NCBI RefSeq assembly: GCF_008831285.2
Contig: NC_045144.1
Coordinates: forward strand, 10,333,672 to 10,397,671
Direction of reading: 5' to 3'
From: Nymphaea colorata
Lineage: Eukaryota > Streptophyta > Magnoliopsida > Nymphaeales > Nymphaeaceae
DNA: 64,000 nt
Below the pieces are notes generated by a model. The model made no database searches. It was not told the DNA's origin and saw only the letters and a list, made by a program, of their open reading frames with translations. The position numbers were made by a program, and so were the translations under genes. Below are positions 21,650-34,400 of this stretch, one piece after another (position 1 is the stretch's first letter; each line of letters begins with the position of its first letter).

Positions 21650-23420
21650 GTTTACACTCTTATTTGCCCAAAAGATCGTATTAGGCCACGCATGAAAAGA
21701 AGCATCTACGTGCAACATTAAGTTATGGCCCCAGTCAAGTCTTCATAATAGCCTCCATTCAATTTTATTGCTACCCTATTCAAGAATCGCAAGCCTTGCT
21801 TGCCGTAGAACTAATAATATGTGTACCAACTTGTATGTTGGACACTGCTATTTCTTTGTTGTGACTACATACCATTGGTCTCGAAACAGACTCTACAGCT
21901 TCAGACAAACTCATATGCATGGTTTGCCTATAAATGATGATGTGCATGGAAACTTCCATACATGTGAGTTGGTGATCTATTTTGTTTTGCGGTTGTATAG
22001 TGTTAGAGAATGAACGACATTGTTATATTGATATGAACGAAAGGAAAACGTGATGGAGCTCTTTATGAAGATCGAAAGGGCATCTTTGTCCTTTTAGATG
22101 CTCTTGGTGTTGATGATCCAAACCCTGGTAAGTATTTCTGTTTTTTATTGTGGTTATTCAATTTCACATTTAGGAAATTGTATCATCTATTTATCACCAT
22201 TCAAACTATTGATTTTGTTTTATGTATCAAGTTCTTGTTTTCGTACTTTTAGTACATCATGTGAAACATTGCTTATTTGCTAGGCAAGATGGAACTTGCA
22301 ATATTACAAATGTGTACTAGAAACATGATGAAGCAGGAGGCAAAATGAACCCCAATGAACTCCAGTTCATGCAAGACCCTCTAAGAGCCACAACATGGGA
22401 CAAATTGAATCAAGGTAATTATGGTTTCGACTTGCTTGAGAATAAAACCATGTTTTTTACTTGTATCTATATCAAGGGGGTTAAGTGCATGATCTGACCA
22501 ATATAGTTACAAGAATCTCATGCTTTCAAAGCTTTACAAGAATCTAATTTTCCTGAATACATTTGTGAAGGTAATATTTTTTTCTACGCTTGCATATTTC
22601 ATACCGCTACTTCCTTCATCTAACTTCTGGTGGTTTGTTTGCAATGGCTCATGAAGGCTATTTTTGTACTGTACTGTTGTTTCCTTGCCAATTGCAAGTG
22701 ATATTATAGCCAGTTATGATACGTTGCAGGAGATTGTCGTTTTTTGGCCTTTGTATTGTCCTTGTCTTACTCAGTAATAGTAACCGGAAAACAACAATAG
22801 TAACAAATTTTATTCAGGGTAAATTTTTCGTGTTCAACTAACTTAGAAGTTTTTTTTTTCCCTTTTTTTAAAGAAAAAAACCCTGAGGCCATCAAAGAAT
22901 TGGGAGAAACACCCGTCCTACACTTTTTCTGGATTTTTTTACCATGAAAACTTTAATCGCAGCCTTAAGGGTGAGGTACAAGTCAAAAAGTCCCATGACT
23001 TGGGTTTCCAAAGAAAAAAAAAATTAAGACAATCATGATATTTTGTTTAAATAAAGTTGTAAAAATTTTCAAATACCACTGAAGCCAGTTGATATTCACT
23101 CGACATAACAAAATTCTTTGGCACCCAAATGGCATTAATTTTACCGATCTTACTGTTTCTCAGTATTTGCTACGCATTCTTAAAAAGGTCTTAACTTGTC
23201 ATCACGATATTTTCTTCGTACGAAGAATCTGTGGCATTAAATTCAAACTACCCGGTTTTTAACTTATCAACCACCAAACCGAACCAGTTGGGTAATGACA
23301 AAATTCGACGAGTAGAAAAAGTTCAACGGAGAGAGAAAAGAAGACAGAAACAGTTTTTTTATTGGGAAAAACAGCCTATGAAGCATCTCGCGCCACGTGA
23401 AACGTAAGAGCATTTCCTTC
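21650..23420. other. Upstream flank of the LRR gene; no complete gene recognised
   Basis: Two short coding-like stretches, 21768-22013 and about 22340-22420, read without stops on the plus strand but match no family I know. The segment 23280-23611 is the immediate upstream region and 5' leader of the LRR gene. I cannot point to a confident TATA box there. Confidence 0.4.
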
Positions 23421-23611
23421 GTCAAAAGTGTGTCATTCTTCAACATGGATGAAACGGATTGACCTTCACGACAATATCGGTAGACGGTGGTTTTTTTTCT
23501 TTTCGAAAAGTTCTTTTGGTGTCGACGCGTTTCCGTGGCCGCCGGTCTGGAATCGGGCTTCTCCCCATTTTCTCTGTTCTCCCGTTCGGCTTGAGCGAGG
23601 AGGAAGGCGAA

Positions 23612-25312
23612 ATGGGTTGTTGCGCGAGCACGGAGAGGAGCGTGACTGCCTCGAGGGCGTCGCGGTGGCGATCGACGGGCATAGTAGCGATGAGAGATTG
23701 CAAATTGAAGGTCAGAACTCCTTCCTGGCTTCGACGTTTTGTCCTTTGGTGGATTTTCTAATGATGGATGTTTTTGAATTTCGAAGGTATTGATGTGCTT
23801 TGACTTTTGTTCCAGAAAGGAATTACTGTTTAGTTAGAGAAATTTAGATGGGTTACTGTGGTAGTTGAACATTTTTTTTGGCGTCGTCTTTAGAAGTATC
23901 GTGAAAGGTATTTTGGTTAAAGAAATCCTTATGTTTCTGTATGATCACCTGGCATTTCTGTTCCTCCTTCCTGCAGAATTGGTGGTCTAGTCAAGGTTGG
24001 TGTTCTTGACACTGGCAACTCATGATTTATAAAGAGAAATTATTTAGATCTTTCTTTATATACTGGGTCTATAAAATATATGAACTGACTATGAGCCACT
24101 CGATCAACTTGATTGATTATGAATTTACTTTTTTAAAAATGTTAATGAGTAGCATCTTGTGAATCCTTAATCATATTGATCCGATATTACTTAATCTACA
24201 TATTCCTATATAAGGGATCCTCCAGATAATTCAAATCGAAGTATTTTGATGTCCTACTCGGCCCTCACCCCCTGAAAACAACATTTCTTTGGAAATACAA
24301 AAGAAGATTTTTTATCGAAGGGAAAATGAGAGATTTTCTGTTCCACACAGGGCTGTAATCACAACAAGTGATTGCTGAGATTCGTGCTAGAACATCCATT
24401 TTCCATTTTAAAGAGAGCGTTCCAAAACATCTGACTTAGAGGGAGAAATGCGGTGGAGTACAGGTGTGTACCATGCAGCAAAAGGAAGGAAAATCCATGG
24501 ACCGACCCTATTGTCTCCACTCGTAGGAACTACTGCACCAGGTGCATTCCCCCAAGGGTGTTCCACACTTCCTCCACCGAACTGTAGCGTGGAATCATCC
24601 CAAATATTTCAACCTAACCTAAAATGAGAAATTGGGATTTTCCAACTTGAGCAGTAATCAAAGGGATGAAATGGAATCCGTTTAGGTTGACTGCCATAGT
24701 GTTGATACGTAAAGCGGTGAACCAAATACCTATAACAGGCCAAGCAATTAGGAAGAAGTGTAAGTAACGAGAGTTGTTGAAACTAGCATATTGGAAGATC
24801 ATCGGCCAAAATAACCATGAGCAGCTACGATATTATGGGTTTCTTCCTCTTGACAAAATCTGTAGCTTCGTTAGTAGACTAGAAAATGTTCAGACTTTTT
24901 TTGTTGAAGTAAGGGCAAATGATCTGATTCAATATTTCATAAAAATTGATTTGGTGAAGTCTCCTATTTTGCATACCGGAAAGAGATCAAAAGAAGAACA
25001 AATAGTTTATCGTTTCTTTGTGGATTCCTTTAAGAAGCTTTTGTATATGTGTCTCCGGATACTCCTTTATCATTTCATCCAATAAAAATGGTTCTTCTAA
25101 TGTATGAATCCTTCTAGAATGTTCTTTTCAAGAGAAGATGCGTATGAAGGAGATATCCAGCAACAAGAAGAAGGAAAAGGATTGGATAGAGGAACTCCCA
25201 AGCATTTGGTTGTCTCAGATGCATCCACTTCAATGGAATGGGTGACTTATTATTTTGATAAATCATTTCTTTGGGTAGAAGAAGATTCTGTAAACACTTA
25301 CTCGAAATCCAT

Positions 25313-25408
<96 letters not shown>

Positions 25409-28400
25409 AAGGCTTGCTTTGCCAAGACAGAATTAGGTTCTTTTAGTTGTTAGTCTATATGCTCATTGGATGATCTGACTATTTTGATCTTTGATTGGAT
25501 AAAGTAGGATCAGTTATTTGAGAAGTCTGTTTTGCTATCATACTCATTGTGCATGGATACTAGGGACTGCAGGTTCGGTGGTTCGAACTTATGCAATACT
25601 AATTCCCTGCATAAATCTTTCCAGGTTTTGGCGTACACCTAATAGAGGGATTTGTAGCTAATGACAAGTTAGTGTCTCTGAACATTTCAGGGATGCATGT
25701 ATTGTGATAGGTATTTTACTTCTTAGGTTGAGAGAAGCCTGTGATGTTTATGTTTTATACAATTGAACTGCAAAATGTTCTTTGAAGTTATATTCTATTT
25801 CTGGACTTGGTGCTGCCTCATGAATGTGGTTTGTCAAAATCTCTATCATCCACTTTGTTGACCTGGACAACTTCTCCAAATTGTTGCTGCAAACATTTCG
25901 TTGTTTTCATTTTTCTCCTTGTTGAAATGATGAGTTCAAGTGGCAGTAGCCATTCACTTTAGTGAAAACTGAAGCAACATTTCTTACTTTCAGACTGCTC
26001 ATTTTTTCACCTATATGTTACTATGCAGGTTTTTCCAAGTGAAGTTATTGACCTTGAGAGATCTGTTAGGACTCTTGACCTAAGTCATAATAAAATAGGT
26101 ACTTTTTTTATTGTAATAAAGTAGGTAGTTCTTTTATTGCTTTTGTTATGTTTAATTCATGCCTCTGGTTGTTACATTTAAACTAAATAAAAATTCCAGT
26201 TAATTTGAAATTCTGTATGAACTTTTAATAATAAAGTCTGCCGTTTGTTTTGTGGCTAGAATACCTCCCTCAGCCAAGCTTACTTTTGGTATATTTCTCT
26301 CGTCATTTATTGTCCTAGAGGGCTTGTTAGAGTGCAGTTGGTCTATGCACATATGCAGTATGCAGGAATATATATAGATTGCTTCATAGTAGCGGAAGTT
26401 TTGGTGCACCATGTTATTCATATTTTAGGCATACCAGTAGCAGATACCAGAATGAACTTAGCTTCTGAAACCTCAAAATTGGAACATCAAATGATTAAGA
26501 TTGTCCAGATCAATTAGGAGGCTTGTGCATTCTCAAGCAGCAACTGGCTTTTAGTGTATCATAGATAGTATTGGACTCCTTTCAATGCTTTGACATGCAA
26601 AATAGTATCTTAAGTAATTGAAGCTCATTAAAATTTCTTGAGAATATCAATATGTACTGCAAGTAAAAGAGTAGAAGAACCTTTTAAACTTTCGTGCAGC
26701 CATCATCATTACATTGTAGCTGTAGGATCATGGATATCGAAGAAGAGAAGAGAAACACGGGTTTAACATGGAAAACCCTTCAAAACTGAAGGAAAAAACT
26801 ACGACGGAAGTGGAGGAACAACGCTCACCAGCTGCAGTTCTCTCACTCTCTTAATTTCAGTAATAAACAAATTAGGGTTAAAACACCCCTCTTAAGTGAT
26901 GACAGTCACCACACTTAAGAACTAGATGGGTCGAGTCTGGACCAGCGACCCGTCTAGATACAAACTTGTTAATGCTCCCCCTCAAGTGGTGCATACAAGT
27001 TAAACATGCTCAACTTGCTTACGTTCTTCTCAAACTGAGTAGACGACAAAGCTTTTGTTAACACATCTGCAACTTGCTCATCAGACTTTATATATGGTAA
27101 GACAAGCTCCTCGGAGTCAATTCTCTCACGAATAAAATGTCAATCAATCTCCACATGCTTGGTCCTATCATGTAACATTGGATTGTTTGCAAGATTTATA
27201 GCGGACTTATTATCGCAGTACATCTTCGTAGGTCCATCAATCTTAGTCCCGATATCAGCCATCAACACCTTTAGCCACAAAATTCAGAAACTCCCATGGC
27301 TACAGCACGCTACTCAGCCTCGACAGTCGGCACTCGAACGGGAACAAACATCTTGCCTTTTACTTCTCTACATTGCCAGGTTACCTCCCAAATAGACACA
27401 ATAACAAGTGGTAGACCTCCTCGTATCAATGCAGCCGACCCAATCAACATCAGAATATCCTTCAACGTTCAGCTGATCTTGTCTCTTATATAGAAGGCCT
27501 TTACCAGGATTTTTCTTCAAATAGCACAAGATCTTCTCAGCAACCTTCCAAATGAGCATCAATAGAAGCATGCATGAATTGACCCATCACATTTACGACA
27601 AAGGTGATATCAGGTCTAGTGAGAGTTACATAAATCAACTTTCCAACTAACCGCTGATATTTCCCTTTAGCTTCATCATTAAGCAGCTTCCCATCTTTAA
27701 TGCTGATCCTAATACTAACATCCATTGGAGTAGGAGATGGTTGACAGCCAAGTCTCCTGATCTCTTTCAACAAGTCAAGAATGTACTTTCTTTGATTTAT
27801 ACAAGGCCAGTACTTGGCCTAGCCATCTATACCAAGGAAGTATCTTAACTTTCTAAGGTCTTTGAGATCAAACTCTGAACCTAACATCTTTTTTAGCCCT
27901 GTAACCTCTTTTTCATCATCTACTGTAACTATCATGTCATTCACATAAACTAAGAAAAGAGCAACCTTGTTCTCCCTCTAGGATCTAACGATCCTCAAAA
28001 CACACAATCTAGTTGGCCTCAGGCCGGGATTTGCCTGGAATGCCACCATACCTGTCGCACGTTGTCAAGATGTCCAAAATGCCTCAAGCTACAACCTAGT
28101 CACTCAAGGTTTACTGGACGTGCCCATGTACCTGCAAACACAATGAAAAGGTAAGTTCTACACTCGCTTCGCTTTACAATTCATACAAGTGTAAAATATA
28201 ATCATTGAGGCATGTCATTGCCTCAAAAGGGTGTCGACGAGTAGTATCGACTCACAAAACCCTCCAATAGGCCTCTTTCTAATCCTTTGAGGTTGTGACC
28301 AAACATCTAAACTCAAAGCTTCGATCAATCCATCACTAACACACTTCTCAATAGCTTTCTTTAGTTGAGTGCCTACCCAAAAATACACCCAACTTACATG

Positions 28401-31400
28401 CTCTTCTCCAACTAACAAAGAAATACGCCCATCGCAATAGTATGAACCGCAAGTTGTAGTAACAGTCCTATAACTTCTCAACCACGTCCAACCTCTACCA
28501 TGTTTTCCAATAGCTTCAAAAATCAACAACTCATGCTAAAGAGATAGATATACACATGGATTCTTGTTCTTCTCAAAAATAGTCATAAACTTCCTCCAAA
28601 ATAACAACATCGCTAAAAAGCTATCCAAAACATCAAATCATGAGTCTAGCATGCTAAAACAATAATTATACATGCTCTAATAAATATTACTCTGCAATCT
28701 AAGCTCGATTAGGTCTTGCTCACCCCAATTTAAGAGCCCAAACTGCTTCAATGCTTCCGGCAGCCACCTCACGAGTCCAAGTGGTCTCCAAGAGGCTAAA
28801 ATCCTTCAATGCTGCCACCACCAAGGCCTTCAAGTCGCTGTTATGAGAGGGAAGACCAGTCCCCCAAGCTGAAATCTGATCAAACAATTGTAAATAGGGT
28901 GAAAAAAGAAGGGTCTGCCATTTGAGTAGGACCTCCCGTAGCTGCGAGGGAAGAGGCTAAAGTCAAATGAGAGAAAGAGGGCACGAGAGGATGGGAGTGG
29001 GGCTGCACACGTGAGGGAGACGGTGAGAGAGGAGAAACCCAGTGTTCAGGTGAAGGAGAGAGAGACCGCATGAGCAGGAGAGGGGAAGCGTGGCAAGAGA
29101 GAGAGAACGTGGGCAGAGAGGGTTCAAATAGAGAGGAGAGACAGACGGGGAGGGTGAGAAGGCGTGAGAGAGGCGGAAGAGGGAGATAGCATGAGAGAGT
29201 GAAGGCTGGGCAAGGGGGAGGCCGTGCGAGAGGGAAAGGGTGTGGGCAGAGGGTCGAGAATGCAGCGAAGGAGGGAGAAGGAGAAAGAAGAAAGATGAAA
29301 GCAAAGAGGATTCGGGAGGGCTTACCCGAGTGTCGCCCTCCACCTCTGTCGTCGCTGCCTGCTTCTCTGTCGCAAGAAACGGTGAGAGATGAGAGAACGA
29401 AGAAGAGGGAGGTTTTGCGGAAGGTAAGGGAGAAGAGACGGAGAGGAAGAGGGAGCCAGCGTTGGGCTCCCCTTCACGCCTGGACTTCGGGTCCGGGTCC
29501 GGACTCGCTCCAATCCAAACCTGAATTAAAAGAACGAGCGTTACATCCTACCCTCCTTAAATAAAATTCCTCGAAATTTATATCGTACATCAATGCAAGA
29601 ACAAGTGTGGATATTTCTTTCGCTTCTCCTCCTCGAGTTCCCATGTACTCTTCTTCAACCCATGGTGTTGCTATTCTACCCTCACTAAAGGAATTCTCTT
29701 CGTGCGAAGCACTTGCTCTCTTTGATCCACAACTCTAATAAGTTTTTCTTCTATTGTCAAATCATCATTCACCTGAATACCTCGAAAATTTATCACATGT
29801 GTAGGATCCGATACGTACTTTCAAAGCATGGAAACATGGAAAACATTATGAACATGACTCAAGTCAGGTGGTAGTGCCAATCTGTATGCCACCTCTCCAA
29901 TCTTCTCTAATATCTCAAAAGGTCTTACGAACCTCGGGCTCAACTTTCCCTTAATACCAAATCGAAAAACGCCTTTAGTAGGTGAAATCTTTAAGAACAC
30001 ATGATCACCAACCTCAAAAGCCAACTCTCTACGTCGAATGTCGGCGTAACTCTTCTGCCTACTCTGAGCAGTCAATAACTTTTTCCTTATCAGTTGCACT
30101 TGGTCGGTGTAGTGTTGCAATACTAAAGGGTTCTCGATCTTGCCATCACCCATTTCGGTCTAACAAGTTGGCGATCGGCATGGCCTTCCATACAAGGCCT
30201 CAAAAGGCGCCATACCGATACTAGAGTGGTAACTGTTATTATATGCAAATTCTGTCAATTTTGCATGTTTATCTCATTCTCCTTTCCAGTCCAAAACAGA
30301 TGCACGTAACATGTCCTCTAATGTCTGGATGGTCCTCTCAGATTGCCCATCAGTTTGGGGGTGGAACGCTGTGCTCAACTTAAGCTTAGTACCCAAAGCC
30401 TTTTGCAATTGGCCCCAAAATCTAGAGGTAAAACGTGGCTCTCGATTTGCAATAATGGACTTTAGCACTCCATGCAATCTCACTATCTCCCCAATGTATA
30501 ACTCTGCGAGACTCTCCAATGATTAACTGATTATAATTGGCAGAAAATGGGCGGACTTCGTAAGTCGATCAACAATTACCCATATGGCATCATGTTGTCT
30601 TCTAGTGTGAGGCAAGCCAACCACAAAATCCATCGTAATGTCCTCCCATTTCCATACTGGAATATCAATCCTCTGCAGCAAGCCTCCTGGTCGTTGATGC
30701 TCTGCTTTGACCCGCTGACAAACTAAGCATTTGGCCACGTATTCTGCAATTTCGTGCTTCATTGCAGGCCACCAGAAATTTCTCTTCATATCCTGAAACA
30801 TTTTTGTACTGCCCGGGTGTATGGAAAATTTGGATTTGTGAGCTTCATCAAGCAACTGACGCTTTACCCCTTCATCTCTAGGGACCCACAATCTTTGTCG
30901 AAACCACAATGAATCATCTTCATCTTGATGCCAAAGAGAATCTATCTTCTTACTTTCTTCCATGTTTTTAGCAAAATCAGGATCTTCCTTTTGCTTCATG
31001 ACCAACTCTTCTAACAGAGGGTGCCGTATTAAGGCAGTCATTATCGCTCTGTTTTCGTCACCTAGGTGAGGCTGCCATGCTATCAAATCTTGCAACAATG
31101 TCCAAGAACGAGTCAACATACTGCACATAGTTGCCTTAGCCTGGCTGCTCAAAGCATCAACCACCACATTCGCTTTTCCTGGATGATATGATATTTTGAA
31201 ATCATAATCCTTCAAGTACTCAATCTATCTTCTTTGTCTCAGGTTGAGATCCTTCTGGGAGAATATGTACTTCAATGACTTGTGGTTTGTAAACACCTCA
31301 AATATTGCCCTGTAGAGATAGTGTCTCCATACCTTCAATGCGAACACAACCGCTCCCAGCTCCAAATCATGAGTGGGATATAGTTTCTCATGGTCCTTCA

Positions 31401-34400
31401 ATTGTCTCGATGCATAAGCCACTACACGACCATGTTGCATCAATACACAACCATAACCAATTCCAGATGCATCAGTGTACACAACAAACTCGGAATGACC
31501 CGATGGAAGTGTCAAAATAGGGGCGGTAGTAAGCTTATCCTTCAAAGTTTGGAAACTTTTTCGCACCCTTCATTCCAAACAAACTTCACTTCTTTTCTCA
31601 ATAGCTTAGTCATGGGCGTAGCTATTTTCGAAAAGTCTTGTATAAACCTACGATAGTATCTTGCCAAACCCAAAAAGCTCCTAACCTCAGTTACATTGCA
31701 CGGTGTCTTCCAGTCCTGTACAACCGACACCTTAGCTGGATCGACAGAAACTCCATCCTTCGAGATCACATGACCAAGAAAGTTTACCTTCTCTAGCCAA
31801 AATTCACATTTCGAATACTTGGCATATAACTTATGCTTGCGCAAAATACTCAACACACTCCTTAAGTGATCTCTATGCTCTGCCTCGCTATCTGAGTACA
31901 CCAGAATATCGTCAACAAAAACAATAACAAACCGGTCCAAGTAGGCTTGGAAGACCCGATTCATGAGGTCGATGAACGCTGCGGGAGCATTGGTCAATCC
32001 AAAAGGCATGACCCTGAATTCATAGTGCCCATATCGAATTTGAAAAGCAGTCTTAGCAACATCTTCCTCTCGTATCAAGAGTTGATGATAACCTATCCTC
32101 AAATCAATCTTGGAGAACACCTTTGCATTCTTGAGTTGATCAAACAAGTCTTCAATTCTAGGAAGCGGATACTTATTCTTGATGGTGACTTGATTCAACA
32201 TGCGGTAATCTATGCACAAGCGCATTGTTCCTTCTTTTTTCTTAACAAACAATACAAGTGCTCCCCAAGGCAACACACTAGGTCGAATGAAGCCCTTATC
32301 CAAGAGCTCCTACAATTGCTTCCTCAGTTCTTCTAACTCTGCTGGTGCCATTCGGTATGGTGCCTTAGAAATGAGAGTTGTCCCTGGCAACAACTCTATC
32401 TTGAATTCCACTTCCCGCGTTGAAGGCAAACTCGATAGCTCTTCAGGAAACACATCAGGGTACTCATTCACAATGGCAACATCCTGTAACTTCACCGGCT
32501 CAGTCACACTGGTCAACACGTTGACCAGGAATGCAAAGCTTCCCTTTTCTAACAGTCTTTTAGCCTTTAGTGCAGACACCATTATCTTATCAGTTCGACT
32601 AGCTTTACGAGCTTGGAATTCCATGGGTTGCATCTCAGGAGTCAACAACAGTATCTATTTTTTTGTGCAATCCATGTTGGCATAATACGCATATAGTCAA
32701 TCCATGCCCAAAATAACATCAAACCCAGTAAGACTAATGATTACCAACTGCGCAGGTAAGTGGTGTTGATGTATCTCCACATCTACATCAAGTAGATACT
32801 CGCTACACGACTCTTGGGCATGCATAGGGCTGACCACTTTCAAAACACACGACATCATCCTAGCCGACACTTCTAGTGAAGAGGCAAATCGACTAAATAT
32901 AAACGAATGAGTCGCCCCTGCATCAAACAACACTCTAGCAATATGAGAACCAACAAGTAAAGTACCTTCAATAAGGTCGTGGGCCTGCAGCTCCTCCACG
33001 GTAGTTGCGTATACACGTCCGGTTGTCCTTTGTGCATTTGAAGAACCGGCCTCCTGGTTCTTCGACTCTTTTCCTGCCATGATGGGGCAATCTTTGATGA
33101 AGTGCCCCATCCCTCCACAGTGTAAACACGCCCCGGTCATCCGATAACATGGCTTTTCGGGGTGCACACATGAACAAGTAGGGCACTTCGGTGGAGTCGG
33201 AGTAGTCATTGCCCCCTGTGTGACGTCACTCTGTGGTTTGGCCTGCTTCGCCTGAATGTTCGATCCTCACGCCTCTCATAAGGCCTAGCCCTGCCTGCAA
33301 AGTGGTGGTGCTTGACTGGCATACGTCCACCATGTGTGTGTTGGGTAGTCTTCTTCTGATGGTCTTTCTGAGTCCTAGCCCAATCTTCTTCCATGCGTCT
33401 TGCCATAGTGACCGCCTCGTCCAAGTCGCGAGGTCTGCTTGACATAACTCTGCCTCGTAGTCCATCACGCAACCCATGTACAAACTTGTCGGCTTTGGCC
33501 TCATCTGTAGTGTAGAGGTGTAGGCAATACACTTCCAAGTGTCGATACTTAGTAATATATTCCTCCAAGTTCAAATGATTTTGTTGCAATTCAAGAAACT
33601 CTTGCATCTTCTTGTTTCGGGCATGTGTTGGGAAGTATGTGCCGAAGAACGAATCTCTGAACTGCTTCCAAGAGATCGACTGTTGGTCTGCAAACCGGAT
33701 CTCACGAGTTGATTGCCACCATCTTTTGGCATCACTTTTAAGCATATACGAGCCATAGTTTACTTTGTCACCTCCTGGCACCTTCAGAACCTCAAAGATA
33801 TGTTCAACCTCTTCGATCCATTCTTCTGCCTTGTCTGGATTGCCATCTCCAGTAAAGACAGGCGGCTGCATCGACATAAAATGCTTGAATGACACCATCG
33901 TTGCTTTCTCCTTAGGTGGTGCAGTGGTGTCTCCTGTAGGAGATGCTTGGCTTCTCTGATTACTGACCATCGACTGTACTAGCGAGGTCAGCGTCTGCAA
34001 CGTTGTTAGCAATATAGTCTGCTGATCCACAGGTGGAGTTTGTCCCAGTGGGGTTTGAGCACCCCCACCCATCTGGGCATACTGGTGCCCTGACGTACTG
34101 TCATCATGTGGGGTATGTGCATCAGAATGGGCCGGACTTGGCTCTCTCTGTGCCTCTATAGACGGCCCAACTCGCTTCTTACCCCTTCGTTGGTACTCCA
34201 TCTGTACAAAAAAGAACTCTCATGCTCATTACAAAGTTTGAGACAACTCTTACAAGTCTCATTTGCAAAGATGCATCACAATCATCAAACATCAATTCAT
34301 CATATACACGTATATATATATATATATATATTTCATAGTAAAATTAAACCTTCAATAAAAGTGAACTCAAATAGCACGAACCTGGGCAACACGGTTTCAC

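Larger units (their letters stand above)
23711..26028 (+). other. Intron 1 of the LRR gene
   Basis: The 2.3-kb intron starts GTCAGAAC and ends CTATGCAG. It contains the plastid-derived insertion (24519-24893), an unidentified coding-like stretch (24895-25310) and a TA/TG microsatellite (25311-25409). Confidence 0.85.

Noticed and set aside
25565-25600. GGTTCGAACTT, resembling a tRNA B box
   Set aside because: No matching A box, anticodon stem or acceptor pairing could be found around it.
28880-29564. Open frames on both strands, up to 126 codons
   Set aside because: Same purine-biased LTR block in the truncated 3' LTR; compositional.
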